Notes under the pieces: generated by a model
Told to the model about the DNA's origin: nothing
What the model saw: only the letters and a program-made list of their open reading frames with translations
Database searches by the model: none
Made by a program: the position numbers and the translations under genes
Assembly: GCF_024622195.1 (NCBI RefSeq)
Contig: NZ_JANKBI010000018.1
Coordinates: 1-64,000 of the forward strand
Origin: Murimonas intestini
GTDB lineage: Bacteria; Bacillota; Clostridia; Lachnospirales; Lachnospiraceae
Length of the DNA stretch: 64,000 nucleotides
Direction: 5' to 3'
Part shown: one piece after another, positions 54,041 to 63,054 of the stretch
How the letters are laid out: every line of letters starts with the position of its first letter
Numbering within the stretch: position 1 is the first letter of the stretch

Positions 54041-54640
54041 TCAGCCAAATATCTTTTCTCTTTTATTCCTGCCATCCTTCCCCAACGGAAACTCTGCACA
54101 CGGCAGCATGCTGAGCACCTCCAGCCATACAGGCAGGATAATGAGCATCCTTGCATTTCCTTTCAGCAGGAACATGGCACCCAGATACAATACACATGCA
54201 ATTGCAAGCGCGGCTCTTTTATTTTTTTTCTTCTGCTGTGCACTCATGAACCTGTGCTTCTTAGTCTCAGCCGGCGCAAACAGCAGCAGCAGGATAACTG
54301 CAGCCCCAAAGCCTGACCACAGCACAGCTTCCGGAACAGAGAGCCACCTGCCTGCTGCCAGTGATAAAACCCACACAGTGAGCATTGCTCCTGTACAGCC
54401 CAGGCTGGTCTGCATGTGGAAGCCCCCGGCTTTTGATCTCAGCCCCGAAAAAGCTATCAGAACCAGGATCGTCTGCGGTCCCTGGCCAATAAGAAATCCT
54501 GCCGCCACTATCAGGGTAGTCTTCAGTATATTATCAAGAAACAGCTCTATCCCGTACCTCACAATCGTTTTCTGTGACTCCGGCATGGGAGAAATCCTTA
54601 TACACCAGTTTAATATTTTGTCTGTTAAAAATCTTTCCAT
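54041..54640 (-). CDS. AgrB-like peptide-processing membrane protease (orphan)
   Basis: 199 residues with about five membrane helices. Catalytic His in RSKAGGFHMQTSLGC and Cys in the same stretch fit the AgrB His-x6-Cys catalytic pair. AgrB cleaves and cyclises AgrD into a quorum-sensing thiolactone. No agrD, agrC or agrA lies adjacent; the nearest GHKL/LytTR pair is 46 kb away at 6-8 kb. The gene is followed by nth and preceded by DUF2804. Confidence 0.85.
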   Translation of the reverse strand: MERFLTDKILNWCIRISPMPESQKTIVRYGIELFLDNILKTTLIVAAGFLIGQGPQTILVLIAFSGLRSKAGGFHMQTSLGCTGAMLTVWVLSLAAGRWLSVPEAVLWSGFGAAVILLLLFAPAETKKHRFMSAQQKKKNKRAALAIACVLYLGAMFLLKGNARMLIILPVWLEVLSMLPCAEFPLGKDGRNKREKIFG

Positions 54641-54654
54641 TTAGTAGTTCACCT

Positions 54655-55677
54655 TTAATACCTGTTGTGGACTTTCTCCGCAAAACACACAAGATCTCTG
54701 ATCTCCAGTACCCTCTTGTCATCCAGGACCGCTCTTCCGCTCATACGGCCAAAAACCTGATGCTGGTCAGATTCCACAATTACAGCTGACAGATTCGCCG
54801 CCCTGTCTATAATTGGAGAGAACTCCATCTCGAACCTGCCATCGCTGGATGTGATCTTCCATTTCCTCAGATAGCTGTCCCTGGGAATGTGAAACTGCAC
54901 ATCAGCCAGCTTGTGTCCCTTTCCTTCATAAAATATGATATTTTCACTGGCAGCGCTTGTATCCCCGAATCCATACCCCAGATTAAATCCAAACGGCCTC
55001 CCGTCCACTATCCCATTGCCTGAAGACCAGTACCATGTATTGCTGTATGTCCATACCCCTCTTCCCCAGTCCAGGGTCCCAAAGTCCGTTTCCGGGCTGA
55101 ATTGATACTCTTTGCCCCCAAATCTGACAATTCCTTTTGCCCTCATGCAATTGATCTTCTGATTGTAATAGAACGCTTTCTTATTTTCTTTCCATGGAGT
55201 GGCTATTACCATAGTATCCATGGGCGGCTGTTCCAGTATGATATCACAGTACAGATCCTTTTTATCACAAAAATGCTTAAAGCTGCATTTAATACGCCTT
55301 TTGCCGGGCCTCACCTGAAATTCCATCTGAAGCCTTCTGTCTTTATAGGATACATCCCCCTCTTTGCTGCTTGGGGGCATGCCCAGCTTTCCCATGGGAA
55401 ATGGTTTCAAAACTGTTTCCGTATGCTCCCAGGCCCGTTTCAGATCAATGAGGCTGACCGACTCAAGGCCAATATATCCATCGTCAGAGATTGTGAATGC
55501 CACGGCGATCTCATTGCCCACTACTGCATAATAATCCCACTCTTTAATCTTAAATGCAGGGGCTTTGATTTTGCTCCTGTCATAGATCTGGTACATCTGC
55601 CTGGACCATCCAGGCTCCCTCAGGCTCCCGTCGTATTTCAAAAGCTGCTGGACCTTTGTCACTTCATGATTCCTCAT
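54655..55677 (-). CDS. DUF2804 family protein
   Basis: About 340 residues, no signal peptide. Family features: GSLREPGWS near the N terminus, a beta-rich body, and the conserved FGTLDWGRGVWTYSNTWYWSSGNG... FGFNLGYGFGDTSAASENIIFYEGK. It resembles lipocalin/hydroxyneurosporene-synthase-like beta barrels. Function unknown. ATG at 55677 follows AGGGG. It may be cotranscribed with agrB and nth. Confidence 0.85.
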   Translation of the reverse strand: MRNHEVTKVQQLLKYDGSLREPGWSRQMYQIYDRSKIKAPAFKIKEWDYYAVVGNEIAVAFTISDDGYIGLESVSLIDLKRAWEHTETVLKPFPMGKLGMPPSSKEGDVSYKDRRLQMEFQVRPGKRRIKCSFKHFCDKKDLYCDIILEQPPMDTMVIATPWKENKKAFYYNQKINCMRAKGIVRFGGKEYQFSPETDFGTLDWGRGVWTYSNTWYWSSGNGIVDGRPFGFNLGYGFGDTSAASENIIFYEGKGHKLADVQFHIPRDSYLRKWKITSSDGRFEMEFSPIIDRAANLSAVIVESDQHQVFGRMSGRAVLDDKRVLEIRDLVCFAEKVHNRY

Positions 55678-55764
55678 GCAACCACCCCTTCTCTTATTAT
55701 CCCATTGTACCCGATTCCAGGCCCTCATGCAAGTAACAAACTCTGTTTCGCAGCCACCTTTTTA

Positions 55765-55793
55765 TTTACATAATTACCCCAAAACTGTATAAT
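55765..55793 (+). promoter_or_regulatory. Promoter of the CapA-like gene
   Basis: TTTACA (55765-55770), 17-bp spacer, TATAAT (55788-55793), 56 bases before the start. Confidence 0.75.
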
Positions 55794-55848
55794 AATCCTA
55801 TACCTAACTGTCTTATATATGCATCGCTGGAAAGAGCGGGGGGAGAAA

Positions 55849-57030
55849 ATGGCTGACTTAAGAAAAATCAATGAAAAAATACGTTTACATAAAAAAGCAA
55901 AGCTCCAGGCCGCAGCTGCGGCTGCAGGTATTGTAGTGCTGCTCTCCTTAGGAGTCTGGTGCCACATGAGCCTGAAACCTGCCGCGATACCGTCCTTTGC
56001 AGAGCTGGCGGATGCAGAGGCCGATAATCTTGCAAAAGCAAAAGAGACGCAGGACGGCAATGGGGGCACCGAAGACGGCAGCTCTTCTGACCTGGCCCTT
56101 TCCCAGACAGAAGCCCCCCGGGCACCTGTCCAGATAACTGTCAGCCTTACAGGTGACTGCACACTGGGGACAGATGAAAACTTTGGCTGGGATACAAGCT
56201 TAAATGCCTACTATCTCACTCAGGGAGCAGATTATTTTCTTCAGAATGTACGGGAAATCTTTCGGCAGGATGACCTGACGATAGTCAATCTGGAGGGCAC
56301 GCTGACTACCTCTGTCACAAGGGAGGACAAGCTATTTGCCTTCAGGGGCGACCCGGAGTTTATCAATATCCTCTCCGGCAGCTATGTGGAGGCTGCCACC
56401 GTGGCAAATAACCACAGCCACGATTACGGTGAGCAGAGCTTTACAGATACTCTGGAGGCAGCAAGGGGAGCCGGCATCACCACCTTTGGATATGATGAGA
56501 CTGCTGTTATGGATGTCAAAGGTATCAAGGTGGGTCTGGTAGGCATCTATGAGCTGGATGACCACATGGCAAGGGAGCAGCAGCTGTTAGATAATATCGC
56601 AAAGGTAAAGTCCGAAGGGGCACAGATCATCATTACAGTCTTCCACTGGGGAAATGAGCTGGAGACTGTACCGGACGACACTCAGAAGTCACTGGCCCAC
56701 ATCGCTATTGACAATGGCGCTGACCTTGTGGCAGGACATCACCCACATGTCCTGCAGGGGATAGAGAAATATAAAGGAAAATACATCGCCTACAGCCTTG
56801 GCAACTTCTGCTTTGGCGGGAACACAAACCCTACAGATATGGATACTATTATATTCCAGCAGACGTTCACGGTGAATGGAAGCGAGGTATCTTCCGACGA
56901 CAACATCAATATCATCCCCTGCAGTGTATCATCAGAATACTACTACAATAATTACCAGCCCACGCCTGCGCAGGGAGATGACGCCCAGAGGATCCTGGAT
57001 AAAATAGAAGAACGCAGCCAGGGCCTTTAA
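55849..57030 (+). CDS. CapA-family (poly-gamma-glutamate synthesis) protein
   Basis: 393 residues. One N-terminal membrane helix (~25-43) with a Gly/Ser/Glu linker, then a metallophosphatase-fold domain: VSLTGDCTLGTDE, VNLEGTLT, TVANNHSHDYG, FHWGNELE, GADLVAGHHPHVLQGIE and YSLGNFCFGG. CapA proteins act in poly-gamma-glutamate anchoring or release, but many homologues have other substrates. ATG at 55849 follows a GGGGGGAG ribosome site. It is monocistronic. Confidence 0.92.
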   Translation: MADLRKINEKIRLHKKAKLQAAAAAAGIVVLLSLGVWCHMSLKPAAIPSFAELADAEADNLAKAKETQDGNGGTEDGSSSDLALSQTEAPRAPVQITVSLTGDCTLGTDENFGWDTSLNAYYLTQGADYFLQNVREIFRQDDLTIVNLEGTLTTSVTREDKLFAFRGDPEFINILSGSYVEAATVANNHSHDYGEQSFTDTLEAARGAGITTFGYDETAVMDVKGIKVGLVGIYELDDHMAREQQLLDNIAKVKSEGAQIIITVFHWGNELETVPDDTQKSLAHIAIDNGADLVAGHHPHVLQGIEKYKGKYIAYSLGNFCFGGNTNPTDMDTIIFQQTFTVNGSEVSSDDNINIIPCSVSSEYYYNNYQPTPAQGDDAQRILDKIEERSQGL

Positions 57031-57044
57031 CACTCATAAAAGCA

Positions 57045-57088
57045 GATGCCGTTTTCCGGAGGTCTGAAGCCTCCGTGAAAACGGCATC
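57045..57088. terminator. Hairpin terminator between convergent genes
   Basis: GATGCCGTTTTC / GAAAACGGCATC with an inner CGGAGG/CCTCCG stem. T-tails are weak on both sides. Confidence 0.7.
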
Positions 57089-57103
57089 TCTATAATGATA
57101 TGA

Positions 57104-57625
57104 TTACAGGTATTTCTCATAATCTCCTGCAGGTATCTCACCTTCCAGCCCGATAATTCTCGGCCAAAGACCTGTACCCTCAATGATAAATCCCATTATC
57201 ATTCCCATATGGGTATGCAGATGGCGGTACTGGGCCAATATAAGAGTAAATTTAGTGTACTCACAGCTCTCAGGCTTCTCCGACAGTGCTTCATCACTCA
57301 GTTCATCTAAGTATTTTCTGATCTTATCCTCAGTCTTTTCCATATAGCTGTTGATCTCAGCACGGGTAAGTGCTTTAGATGAAACCACATCCAGATTATT
57401 CAGATCCTTCTCATGAAATTCCGGCTCCGCAAACTGTGGATCCCTTGGGTTTATAAACCACAGATCCAGGGAATGGAGCATATGGTAAATATGTTTCCAT
57501 ACCGGCATATCACAGTACTCCCTGTTCCAGTATCTGTCAGGGACACAGTCTGTCACATTTTTAACTTCCCACAGCGCCCTGATGGTCTGGTCTTTTATGA
57601 CATCTGTCAATGTTCCCTGTTCCAT
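57104..57625 (-). CDS. DinB-like metal-binding protein
   Basis: 173 residues, four-helix-bundle DinB/YfiT type. Probable metal ligands His in HIYHMLHSLDLW and RHLHTHMGMIMGFI. Such proteins include thiol transferases and many of unknown role. TTAGGAG precedes the ATG. Confidence 0.85.
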   Translation of the reverse strand: MEQGTLTDVIKDQTIRALWEVKNVTDCVPDRYWNREYCDMPVWKHIYHMLHSLDLWFINPRDPQFAEPEFHEKDLNNLDVVSSKALTRAEINSYMEKTEDKIRKYLDELSDEALSEKPESCEYTKFTLILAQYRHLHTHMGMIMGFIIEGTGLWPRIIGLEGEIPAGDYEKYL

Positions 57626-57670
57626 GCACTCCTAAGTCCTTTCCTCGTTCATTCTCCTGCCTGAACCCTG

Positions 57671-58141
57671 TTAATGGCCTCCGCAGCTATGGCCTTCACC
57701 ATGATCATGGCCTCCGCAGCTGTGCCCTTCACCATGGTCATGACTTCCGCAGCTATGCCCCTCGCCATGGCCGTGGCTGCCGCAGTCATGACCTTCCCCG
57801 TGGCCGTGATGGTGGCTACACACAGTGTCCGGATTATAATTAAGCGTATCAGACAGCAATGCTTTAACTTGTTCATCCGCATTCCCTGATGCTCCGGGAT
57901 ACAGACTGATTCCTGCGTCAGCAAGGGCATTCCTGGCTCCGCCGCCGATTCCCCCGCAGATCAGAGCTTCCACGTGATGCTCTTTTAAAAAACCTGCCAG
58001 AGCGCCATGGCCGCTGCCGTTTGTATCAACTACTTTTCCCGATACGATCTCGCTTCCTTCTGTCTCATAGATCTTAAATTGTTCTGAGTGTCCAAAATGC
58101 TGGAACACTTCTCCATCCTTATAAGTTACTGCAATTATCAT
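57671..58141 (-). CDS. NifX/NifB-like iron-sulfur cofactor protein with His/Cys repeat tail
   Basis: 156 residues. The N-terminal dinitrogenase iron-molybdenum-cofactor-type domain (about 1-108: MIIAVTYKDGEVFQHFGHSEQFKIYE, GGIGGGARNALADAGISLYPG) is followed by four 11-residue repeats of type HGHGEGHSCGS. The tail supplies about 20 His and 4 Cys residues, so it should bind metal ions strongly. Stand-alone NifX-domain proteins are common in anaerobes without nitrogenase. GGAGGGG precedes the ATG. Confidence 0.9.
   Translation of the reverse strand: MIIAVTYKDGEVFQHFGHSEQFKIYETEGSEIVSGKVVDTNGSGHGALAGFLKEHHVEALICGGIGGGARNALADAGISLYPGASGNADEQVKALLSDTLNYNPDTVCSHHHGHGEGHDCGSHGHGEGHSCGSHDHGEGHSCGGHDHGEGHSCGGH
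57674..57805. repeat. 33-bp tandem repeats encoding the His/Cys tail
   Basis: Four in-frame 33-bp units, about 80-90% alike. Unit number may vary between strains by slippage, which would change metal capacity. Confidence 0.75.
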
Positions 58142-58166
58142 GGATTTCCCCTCCGTCTGTTCTTTT

Positions 58167-58928
58167 TCACTTACTGCGGACTGTTTCCTTTACAAAGACC
58201 AGCTCTGCCTCATCAGACAGCTCAGGCCTAAAAGAATATCCAAGCCCGTCAAATCGTGATACCTCTTTTATACCTCCAATTTGATTTTCTGTCAACCAAC
58301 GCACCATCTCGCCTCTTGCCATCTTGGCCTGAGTGCCCTTTACCTTCACCCTGCCGTCTTCTATCTCACCGAAGGTACATGTCACAAACGGCGTATTCTT
58401 TCCTATGTACGGCTCCACAGCCCTGCTGTATTCTTTTGATGCCAGATTAAGGACAGATTCCTCCTTATCCTCGATCAGCCTTTCCGCGATCTTTCCTTTC
58501 CAGTAATTATACAAATCCTTCTCATTCTCAACTGAAAGCCTGGCCTGCATCTCCAGCCTGTAGGGTATGATCCCGTCACGGGGCTTAAGTATGCCATAAA
58601 AACCTGAGAGTATCCTTAAGTTCTTCTGCGCATATTCCCACTGGCTGTCCGTAAATACATGGGGAGCCATATACTGGTACTGGATCCCCTCATACGCCAG
58701 CAGCGCCGGCGACAGCCTTCCGTACAGGTCCATATTCCTCACCCGCTCTTCATTCAGCGAGGCTATCTTATCATTGCACTTCCACAGTGCCTTCAGCTCT
58801 TCATATGACATCTCCTTTAAACGGCTGCAGAGCTGCCCCGCCTCCTGTATGAGGTCCGGCAGCCCTGATATCTCCAGAATGTCGTCACATATGTTCATTT
58901 TTTTAGCTGGTGAAATAATTATCTTCAT
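58167..58928 (-). CDS. yaaA: YaaA-family peroxide-stress protein
   Basis: 253 residues. Family motifs KIIISPAKKMN, SPALLAYEGIQYQYM, LRILSGFYGILKPRDGIIPYRLEMQ and RGEMVRWLTENQI... FDGLGYSFRPELS. In E. coli YaaA lowers free iron during H2O2 stress. GGGG precedes the ATG at some distance. It lies 25 bases upstream of the NifX-like gene on the same strand. Confidence 0.93.
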   Translation of the reverse strand: MKIIISPAKKMNICDDILEISGLPDLIQEAGQLCSRLKEMSYEELKALWKCNDKIASLNEERVRNMDLYGRLSPALLAYEGIQYQYMAPHVFTDSQWEYAQKNLRILSGFYGILKPRDGIIPYRLEMQARLSVENEKDLYNYWKGKIAERLIEDKEESVLNLASKEYSRAVEPYIGKNTPFVTCTFGEIEDGRVKVKGTQAKMARGEMVRWLTENQIGGIKEVSRFDGLGYSFRPELSDEAELVFVKETVRSK

Positions 58929-58949
58929 GCTGGCTAAATTTCCCCTTCG

Positions 58950-60221
58950 TCACAAATTCCTGCAGACTTCGATGATGTCATTATATTCTGTCTTCATGCC
59001 TGTATATATATCAAGGATAGGACGGCACTGCCTTTTGACCTCCTCCATGATAACGTCAAATGATTCTGTCAGCACGTCCACAGTATATGGACAGATAAGC
59101 CCTTCACATTTCATCCGTTGGAGTATGGAAAGAGTCCTCTCCTTATCATATGCCTCCTTATAGCTTCTTGTCCCTGTCAGGGCGCTCACAATATCCGACA
59201 CTGCTACGATCCTCTGGGCCAATGACAGGTCTGCCTCCTTCCAGCCCTTCGGATAACCTGAGCCATCCAGCTTTTCATGGTGGCGCAGCGCTATCTGTGT
59301 CACCTCATCATCTACCTGGCCGTCCAAAATCTTCTCAGTCAGGTCTACATGCGTCCTCATGTAGTTCATAGCCTGGGGGCTGAGCTTTCCGGGAAACTCC
59401 AGGATCTCCACGGGTATTCCGATTTTTCCCAGATCGTGCAGCAATGCTCCGTGGCGTATCTTCTCTGTCAGTCTTTCCCCCGCATTAAGCCGCCTGGCGG
59501 CTTCCACACTGATTGCAGTTGTGGTTATCGTATGTATGACTGTGTGCTCACTCCTAAAGTCAATACTGAATATGAGCATTTTTAAAAACCCCTCAATCTG
59601 TTCATCGCTGAAAGGCTGTTCCCTTATGGCCCCCAGCACTCTGTCCAGATAACATTCCCGCTCCTGCCGGTCCTTCCCGCCGTTTTCATTTCTCTCCTGC
59701 TTCTGCTGCTTTAGGAACAGGTCATAGACTTCTTTTGAAAACTTTGTCCCCACATATCTCTTCAGATACTCTTCAACCGGCTGCTGCTGCCCCATTTGCC
59801 TGTAGACATCCGCTCTGTCCGCCAGACTGAGGATCTGAGCCTTTTTCTTAGTCTCATCGGAACAATCTACACCTTTAAGACGCGGATATTCCAGATGGTG
59901 CAGGAGAATAACAGGGGCGTACTCCGGCATGGGAGACAGATTTTTGATAAAAAGATATCCATAAACGGAATGCTCCCAAACATCACCTGTCTCAAACTGC
60001 ACCATATTGCTTATCTCTTCTGTCTTATAAGCGCCAATGTCATGCAGGATCGACATGATACACATATCCCTGACCGTGCCTTTATCATAGCCTCCGTCTG
60101 CCTCCATCATGCGCAGCACACAATAACCTGTCCTCACTCCGTGGTCAATAAGCCGGGGGTCTACATAATCCAGGGCCCGCATCATAATATTTGCCACATT
60201 CTCGCTGTTCATTAGCCTCAT
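58950..60221 (-). CDS. Tandem HD/HD-GYP phosphodiesterase
   Basis: 423 residues. An N-terminal HD-like domain (DHGVRTGYCVLR, SILHDIGAYKTEEI, HSVYGYLFI, LLHHLEYPR) and a C-terminal HD-GYP domain (LLHDLGKIGIPVEILEFPGKLS, MRTHVDLTEKIL, LRHHEKLDGSGYPKGW). HD-GYP proteins hydrolyse cyclic di-GMP. There is no sensory or receiver domain. It is 21 bases upstream of yaaA and on the same strand. Confidence 0.9.
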   Translation of the reverse strand: MRLMNSENVANIMMRALDYVDPRLIDHGVRTGYCVLRMMEADGGYDKGTVRDMCIMSILHDIGAYKTEEISNMVQFETGDVWEHSVYGYLFIKNLSPMPEYAPVILLHHLEYPRLKGVDCSDETKKKAQILSLADRADVYRQMGQQQPVEEYLKRYVGTKFSKEVYDLFLKQQKQERNENGGKDRQERECYLDRVLGAIREQPFSDEQIEGFLKMLIFSIDFRSEHTVIHTITTTAISVEAARRLNAGERLTEKIRHGALLHDLGKIGIPVEILEFPGKLSPQAMNYMRTHVDLTEKILDGQVDDEVTQIALRHHEKLDGSGYPKGWKEADLSLAQRIVAVSDIVSALTGTRSYKEAYDKERTLSILQRMKCEGLICPYTVDVLTESFDVIMEEVKRQCRPILDIYTGMKTEYNDIIEVCRNL

Positions 60222-60292
60222 TCTATTATCCGCCTTTGCTTTATACTGGCTTAAGTATATCGTATAGCATCTTGTTTTACAAGCATTTTGGG

Positions 60293-61279
60293 TTATCGTT
60301 TCCTGGTCAGCCAGCGTATGGTATCCTTTAAAGTCTTATACAGATCCCTGGGATAATACCCCAATTCCTTTGTGGCTTTATCGTGGGAAAAATTCCCGTT
60401 GCTTGAAAGAGTATACAGAGAATACCTGGTGTACAAAGGTCTCTGCTTCTTCAACTTTGCATATCCTTCAAGCAGGGGAGTAAAAGCTTTCGCCATCCAC
60501 ATGGGAAGGGTAGGGATCTTTTTGCCGCCCTTTATACCCTTGATCATCCCCAGCACATCCTTTATCTCATAATGCCTGTTGGACAGGATATAGCACTCTC
60601 CCTTCCGCCCCTTCTGTGCTGCCGCCAGAGTTCCCCTGGCCACATCTCTCACATCCACAAAGTCATATCCGCCCTTTACACACGCAGGCAGGCGCCCGTG
60701 TATATAACTGCCTACCATCTGCACAAGATGGTTGCCTGACACATCATATGGTCCCAGTATCCCGGAAGGCTGTACCACCACAGCATCAAGCCCCCTACTG
60801 ACCGCATCCAGGACGGCTTCCGTGGCCTCTGCCTTAGTCTTGGCATATCCTCCAACCACCTTCTCAGGCGAAAACTCCCGCACCTCCTCGATGACCTGAT
60901 TGCCCTCTTTTTCCGGTATGGCATGGACTGAGCTTACATATACAAGTCTCTTCACATGATACTCAAGACAGAGCTCCACAATATTTTTCGTGCCGCCAAC
61001 ATTTACCTGATACATGCTCTCTGATACACGGTCTGCAATATCTATGATCCCTGCTGTGTGGATCACCTGGATCTCCCGGTTCCCCACACCTTCAAACAGC
61101 GGTCTCAGCGTTTCTTTATCCCGCACATCCCCCTTGATGTATGTCACTCCCCGCTCATTCTTCCTCTCTTCTGACGGAAGGAGCAGTCCTCTTACCTCCT
61201 CGTCCCGTTTTCTCAGCATTCTTATAATTGTATTTCCCAGATGCCCGTTAGCGCCTGTAACAATATATAATTTTCTCAT
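60293..61279 (-). CDS. NAD(P)-dependent epimerase/dehydratase-like SDR
   Basis: 328 residues, extended SDR. Cofactor motif TGANGHLGN (8-16), GDVRD, HTAGI, and active-site YAKTK with Ser in VYVSSVHAIP. C-terminal substrate part resembles dihydroflavonol-reductase-like and 3-beta-HSD-like enzymes. The substrate is unknown. It is divergent from a TetR regulator with paired operators between, so expression is probably repressed by it. Confidence 0.88.
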   Translation of the reverse strand: MRKLYIVTGANGHLGNTIIRMLRKRDEEVRGLLLPSEERKNERGVTYIKGDVRDKETLRPLFEGVGNREIQVIHTAGIIDIADRVSESMYQVNVGGTKNIVELCLEYHVKRLVYVSSVHAIPEKEGNQVIEEVREFSPEKVVGGYAKTKAEATEAVLDAVSRGLDAVVVQPSGILGPYDVSGNHLVQMVGSYIHGRLPACVKGGYDFVDVRDVARGTLAAAQKGRKGECYILSNRHYEIKDVLGMIKGIKGGKKIPTLPMWMAKAFTPLLEGYAKLKKQRPLYTRYSLYTLSSNGNFSHDKATKELGYYPRDLYKTLKDTIRWLTRKR

Positions 61280-61306
61280 ATCAATATCACACTCCCGAAG
61301 ATTTTA

Positions 61307-61429
61307 TTGAACACTATGTTGATTATTTTCTCTTCATGTATTATAATTATATACAGTAGAACAGGAAAATACAATCAGCACAATTTTCAAAACCGTTATT
61401 TATTGAACATAATTCTTAAATGTGTTCAA
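61307..61429. promoter_or_regulatory. Two TTGAACA-type operators between epimerase and TetR genes
   Basis: TTGAACA-CTA-TGTTGAT (61307-61323, near-palindrome) and TTGAACA-N13-TGTTCAA (61403-61429). These fit TetR-type binding in a divergent promoter region. Confidence 0.5.
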
Positions 61430-61444
61430 AAGGAGCCGCTTTTT

Positions 61445-62032
61445 ATGAAAAATTTAGAAAATGACCACAGGGTAAGAGTCACAAAACTACTTATTAGAAA
61501 AGCTTTTACTTCACTGTTATCAGAGAAACCTATTGAGAGTATAACCGTAAAAGAACTGTGTGCCCTTGCCGGTATTAACCGGGGTACTTTCTACACTCAC
61601 TATCAGGATATTTATGAGCTTCTGGGAGAGATAGAGGAAGCCATGGTGTCAGAGATTGACGCTGCTCTCTTAAGCCTGGCTGACAACTCCGGATCACCAA
61701 CCACTCTTGTGGCAATCTGCACCGAAGTCTTCCAGTGTCTTAAAGACAATTCAGATATGTGCACTATCATGCTGGGAAATTACTGTGACAAACAGTTTGT
61801 GGCCCGCCTTCTGGCATTGGGGAAACAGGCCTGCCTGAAGTCATATTCCTCGTATTTTAAAGAAGCTTCACCGCGCAGTATCGAATACTTTTATTCTTTT
61901 GTCAGTGCAGGATGTATCGGCCTGCTCAGAAGGTGGATGGAAGACGGCATGGATGGAGCTCCTCTGGAGATCGCTCGTATGGCAGAGCAGATCATGCTCA
62001 CAGGCGTGGGATTTCTTGATATGTCCTCTTGA
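61445..62032 (+). CDS. TetR/AcrR-family regulator
   Basis: 195 residues. N-terminal helix-turn-helix (RVRVTKLLIRKAFTSLLSEKPIESITVKELCALAGINRGTFYTHYQDIYEL) and an all-helical ligand domain. ATG at 61445 is chosen because AAAGGAG lies upstream of it; the upstream extension is the operator region. Likely regulates the divergent SDR gene and itself. Confidence 0.9.
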   Translation: MKNLENDHRVRVTKLLIRKAFTSLLSEKPIESITVKELCALAGINRGTFYTHYQDIYELLGEIEEAMVSEIDAALLSLADNSGSPTTLVAICTEVFQCLKDNSDMCTIMLGNYCDKQFVARLLALGKQACLKSYSSYFKEASPRSIEYFYSFVSAGCIGLLRRWMEDGMDGAPLEIARMAEQIMLTGVGFLDMSS

Positions 62033-62139
62033 CAACAGGCTTTTCTATGTATATACTATGCATCAACTATATAAATACGGCTGTTTGGCCGATTCCAGAA
62101 ATTTTCTATTAAAGAAATCTAAAGAAACCAGTTAATTAC

Positions 62140-62169
62140 TTTACATATTTATTCAAAGCAGTATATAAT
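62140..62169 (+). promoter_or_regulatory. Promoter of mecA
   Basis: TTTACA (62140-62145), 18-bp spacer, TATAAT (62164-62169), 25 bases before the start. Confidence 0.7.
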
Positions 62170-62194
62170 ATAAATATAGATAGGAAGTGATATT

Positions 62195-62965
62195 ATGAAA
62201 ATAGAGAAAATCAACGATAATCAGATACGCTGTACGCTAACAAGAGAAGATCTGTCAAGCCGCGATCTCAAGTTGAGTGAATTGGCCTATGGAACTGATA
62301 AGGCAAAATCTCTGTTTCGCGACATGATGCAGCAGGCTGCTTATGAATGCGGCTTTGAGGCAAATGATATCCCGCTTATGATTGAGGCAATTCCTATTTC
62401 TGCAGATTCTATCATCCTGATCATAACTAAAGTAGAAGACCCTGAAGAACTGGATACAAGATTTGCTAAATTTGCACCCAGTCAGTCTGGCGAAGAGCTG
62501 CCCGGCAGTTCTGCCGCTCCCCCTAAACCAGAAGGAGCGGATGATATTTTAGGGCTTTTTAATAAAATCCGTGAAGCTAAGAAGAGTGCAGCCCTGGCCA
62601 AGTCTACAAAGACAGAGAGCCAGCCCGAAGAAGAGGAGGAAGCAGATATAAGCGCTGATGAGGCTTCTTTTAACCTCACAAAGCTGTATGCTTTCCCGGA
62701 TCTGGACTGTGTGATCCGTGCATCTCATGTACTGGGGCCTGTCTATCACGGCATGAATTCTCTTTATAAGAATCCTGCGACAAGGGAATACCATCTGATC
62801 ATAAGCAAATCAGACCATACACCAGAGGAATTTAACAAGGTCTGCAATATTTTATCTGAATACGGCAGCAGCATCAAATATACACCTGCTACCCAGGCCT
62901 TTTACAGAGAGCATATGGAATGCCTGGTGGAATACGCCGCACTTCAGAAATTGTCAGATGTCTGA
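62195..62965 (+). CDS. mecA: MecA-type ClpCP adaptor
   Basis: 256 residues. N-terminal substrate-binding domain (MKIEKINDNQIRCTLTREDLSSRDL... LFRDMMQQAAYECGFE), an acidic linker (EEEEEADISADE), and the C-terminal ClpC-binding domain (LYAFPDLDCVIRASHVLGPVYHGMNSLYKNPATREYHLIIS). It delivers substrates to ClpCP. Followed by a strong terminator. Confidence 0.93.
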   Translation: MKIEKINDNQIRCTLTREDLSSRDLKLSELAYGTDKAKSLFRDMMQQAAYECGFEANDIPLMIEAIPISADSIILIITKVEDPEELDTRFAKFAPSQSGEELPGSSAAPPKPEGADDILGLFNKIREAKKSAALAKSTKTESQPEEEEEADISADEASFNLTKLYAFPDLDCVIRASHVLGPVYHGMNSLYKNPATREYHLIISKSDHTPEEFNKVCNILSEYGSSIKYTPATQAFYREHMECLVEYAALQKLSDV

Positions 62966-62996
62966 GACTTAGATATATTGTTAGAAAAAAACAGCA

Positions 62997-63050
62997 AAGC
63001 GCTTCCAGCTCCTGCCATCAATGCGGCAGGAACCGTGAAGCGCTTTTTTT
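62997..63050 (+). terminator. Intrinsic terminator of mecA
   Basis: AAGCGCTTC/GAAGCGCTT stem, inner CCTGCC/GGCAGG stem, and T7 on the plus strand. Confidence 0.9.
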
Positions 63051-63054
63051 GTTA

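Noticed and set aside
57674..57805. CRISPR-like array
   Set aside because: Head-to-tail 33-bp units are coding repeats of the His/Cys tail.
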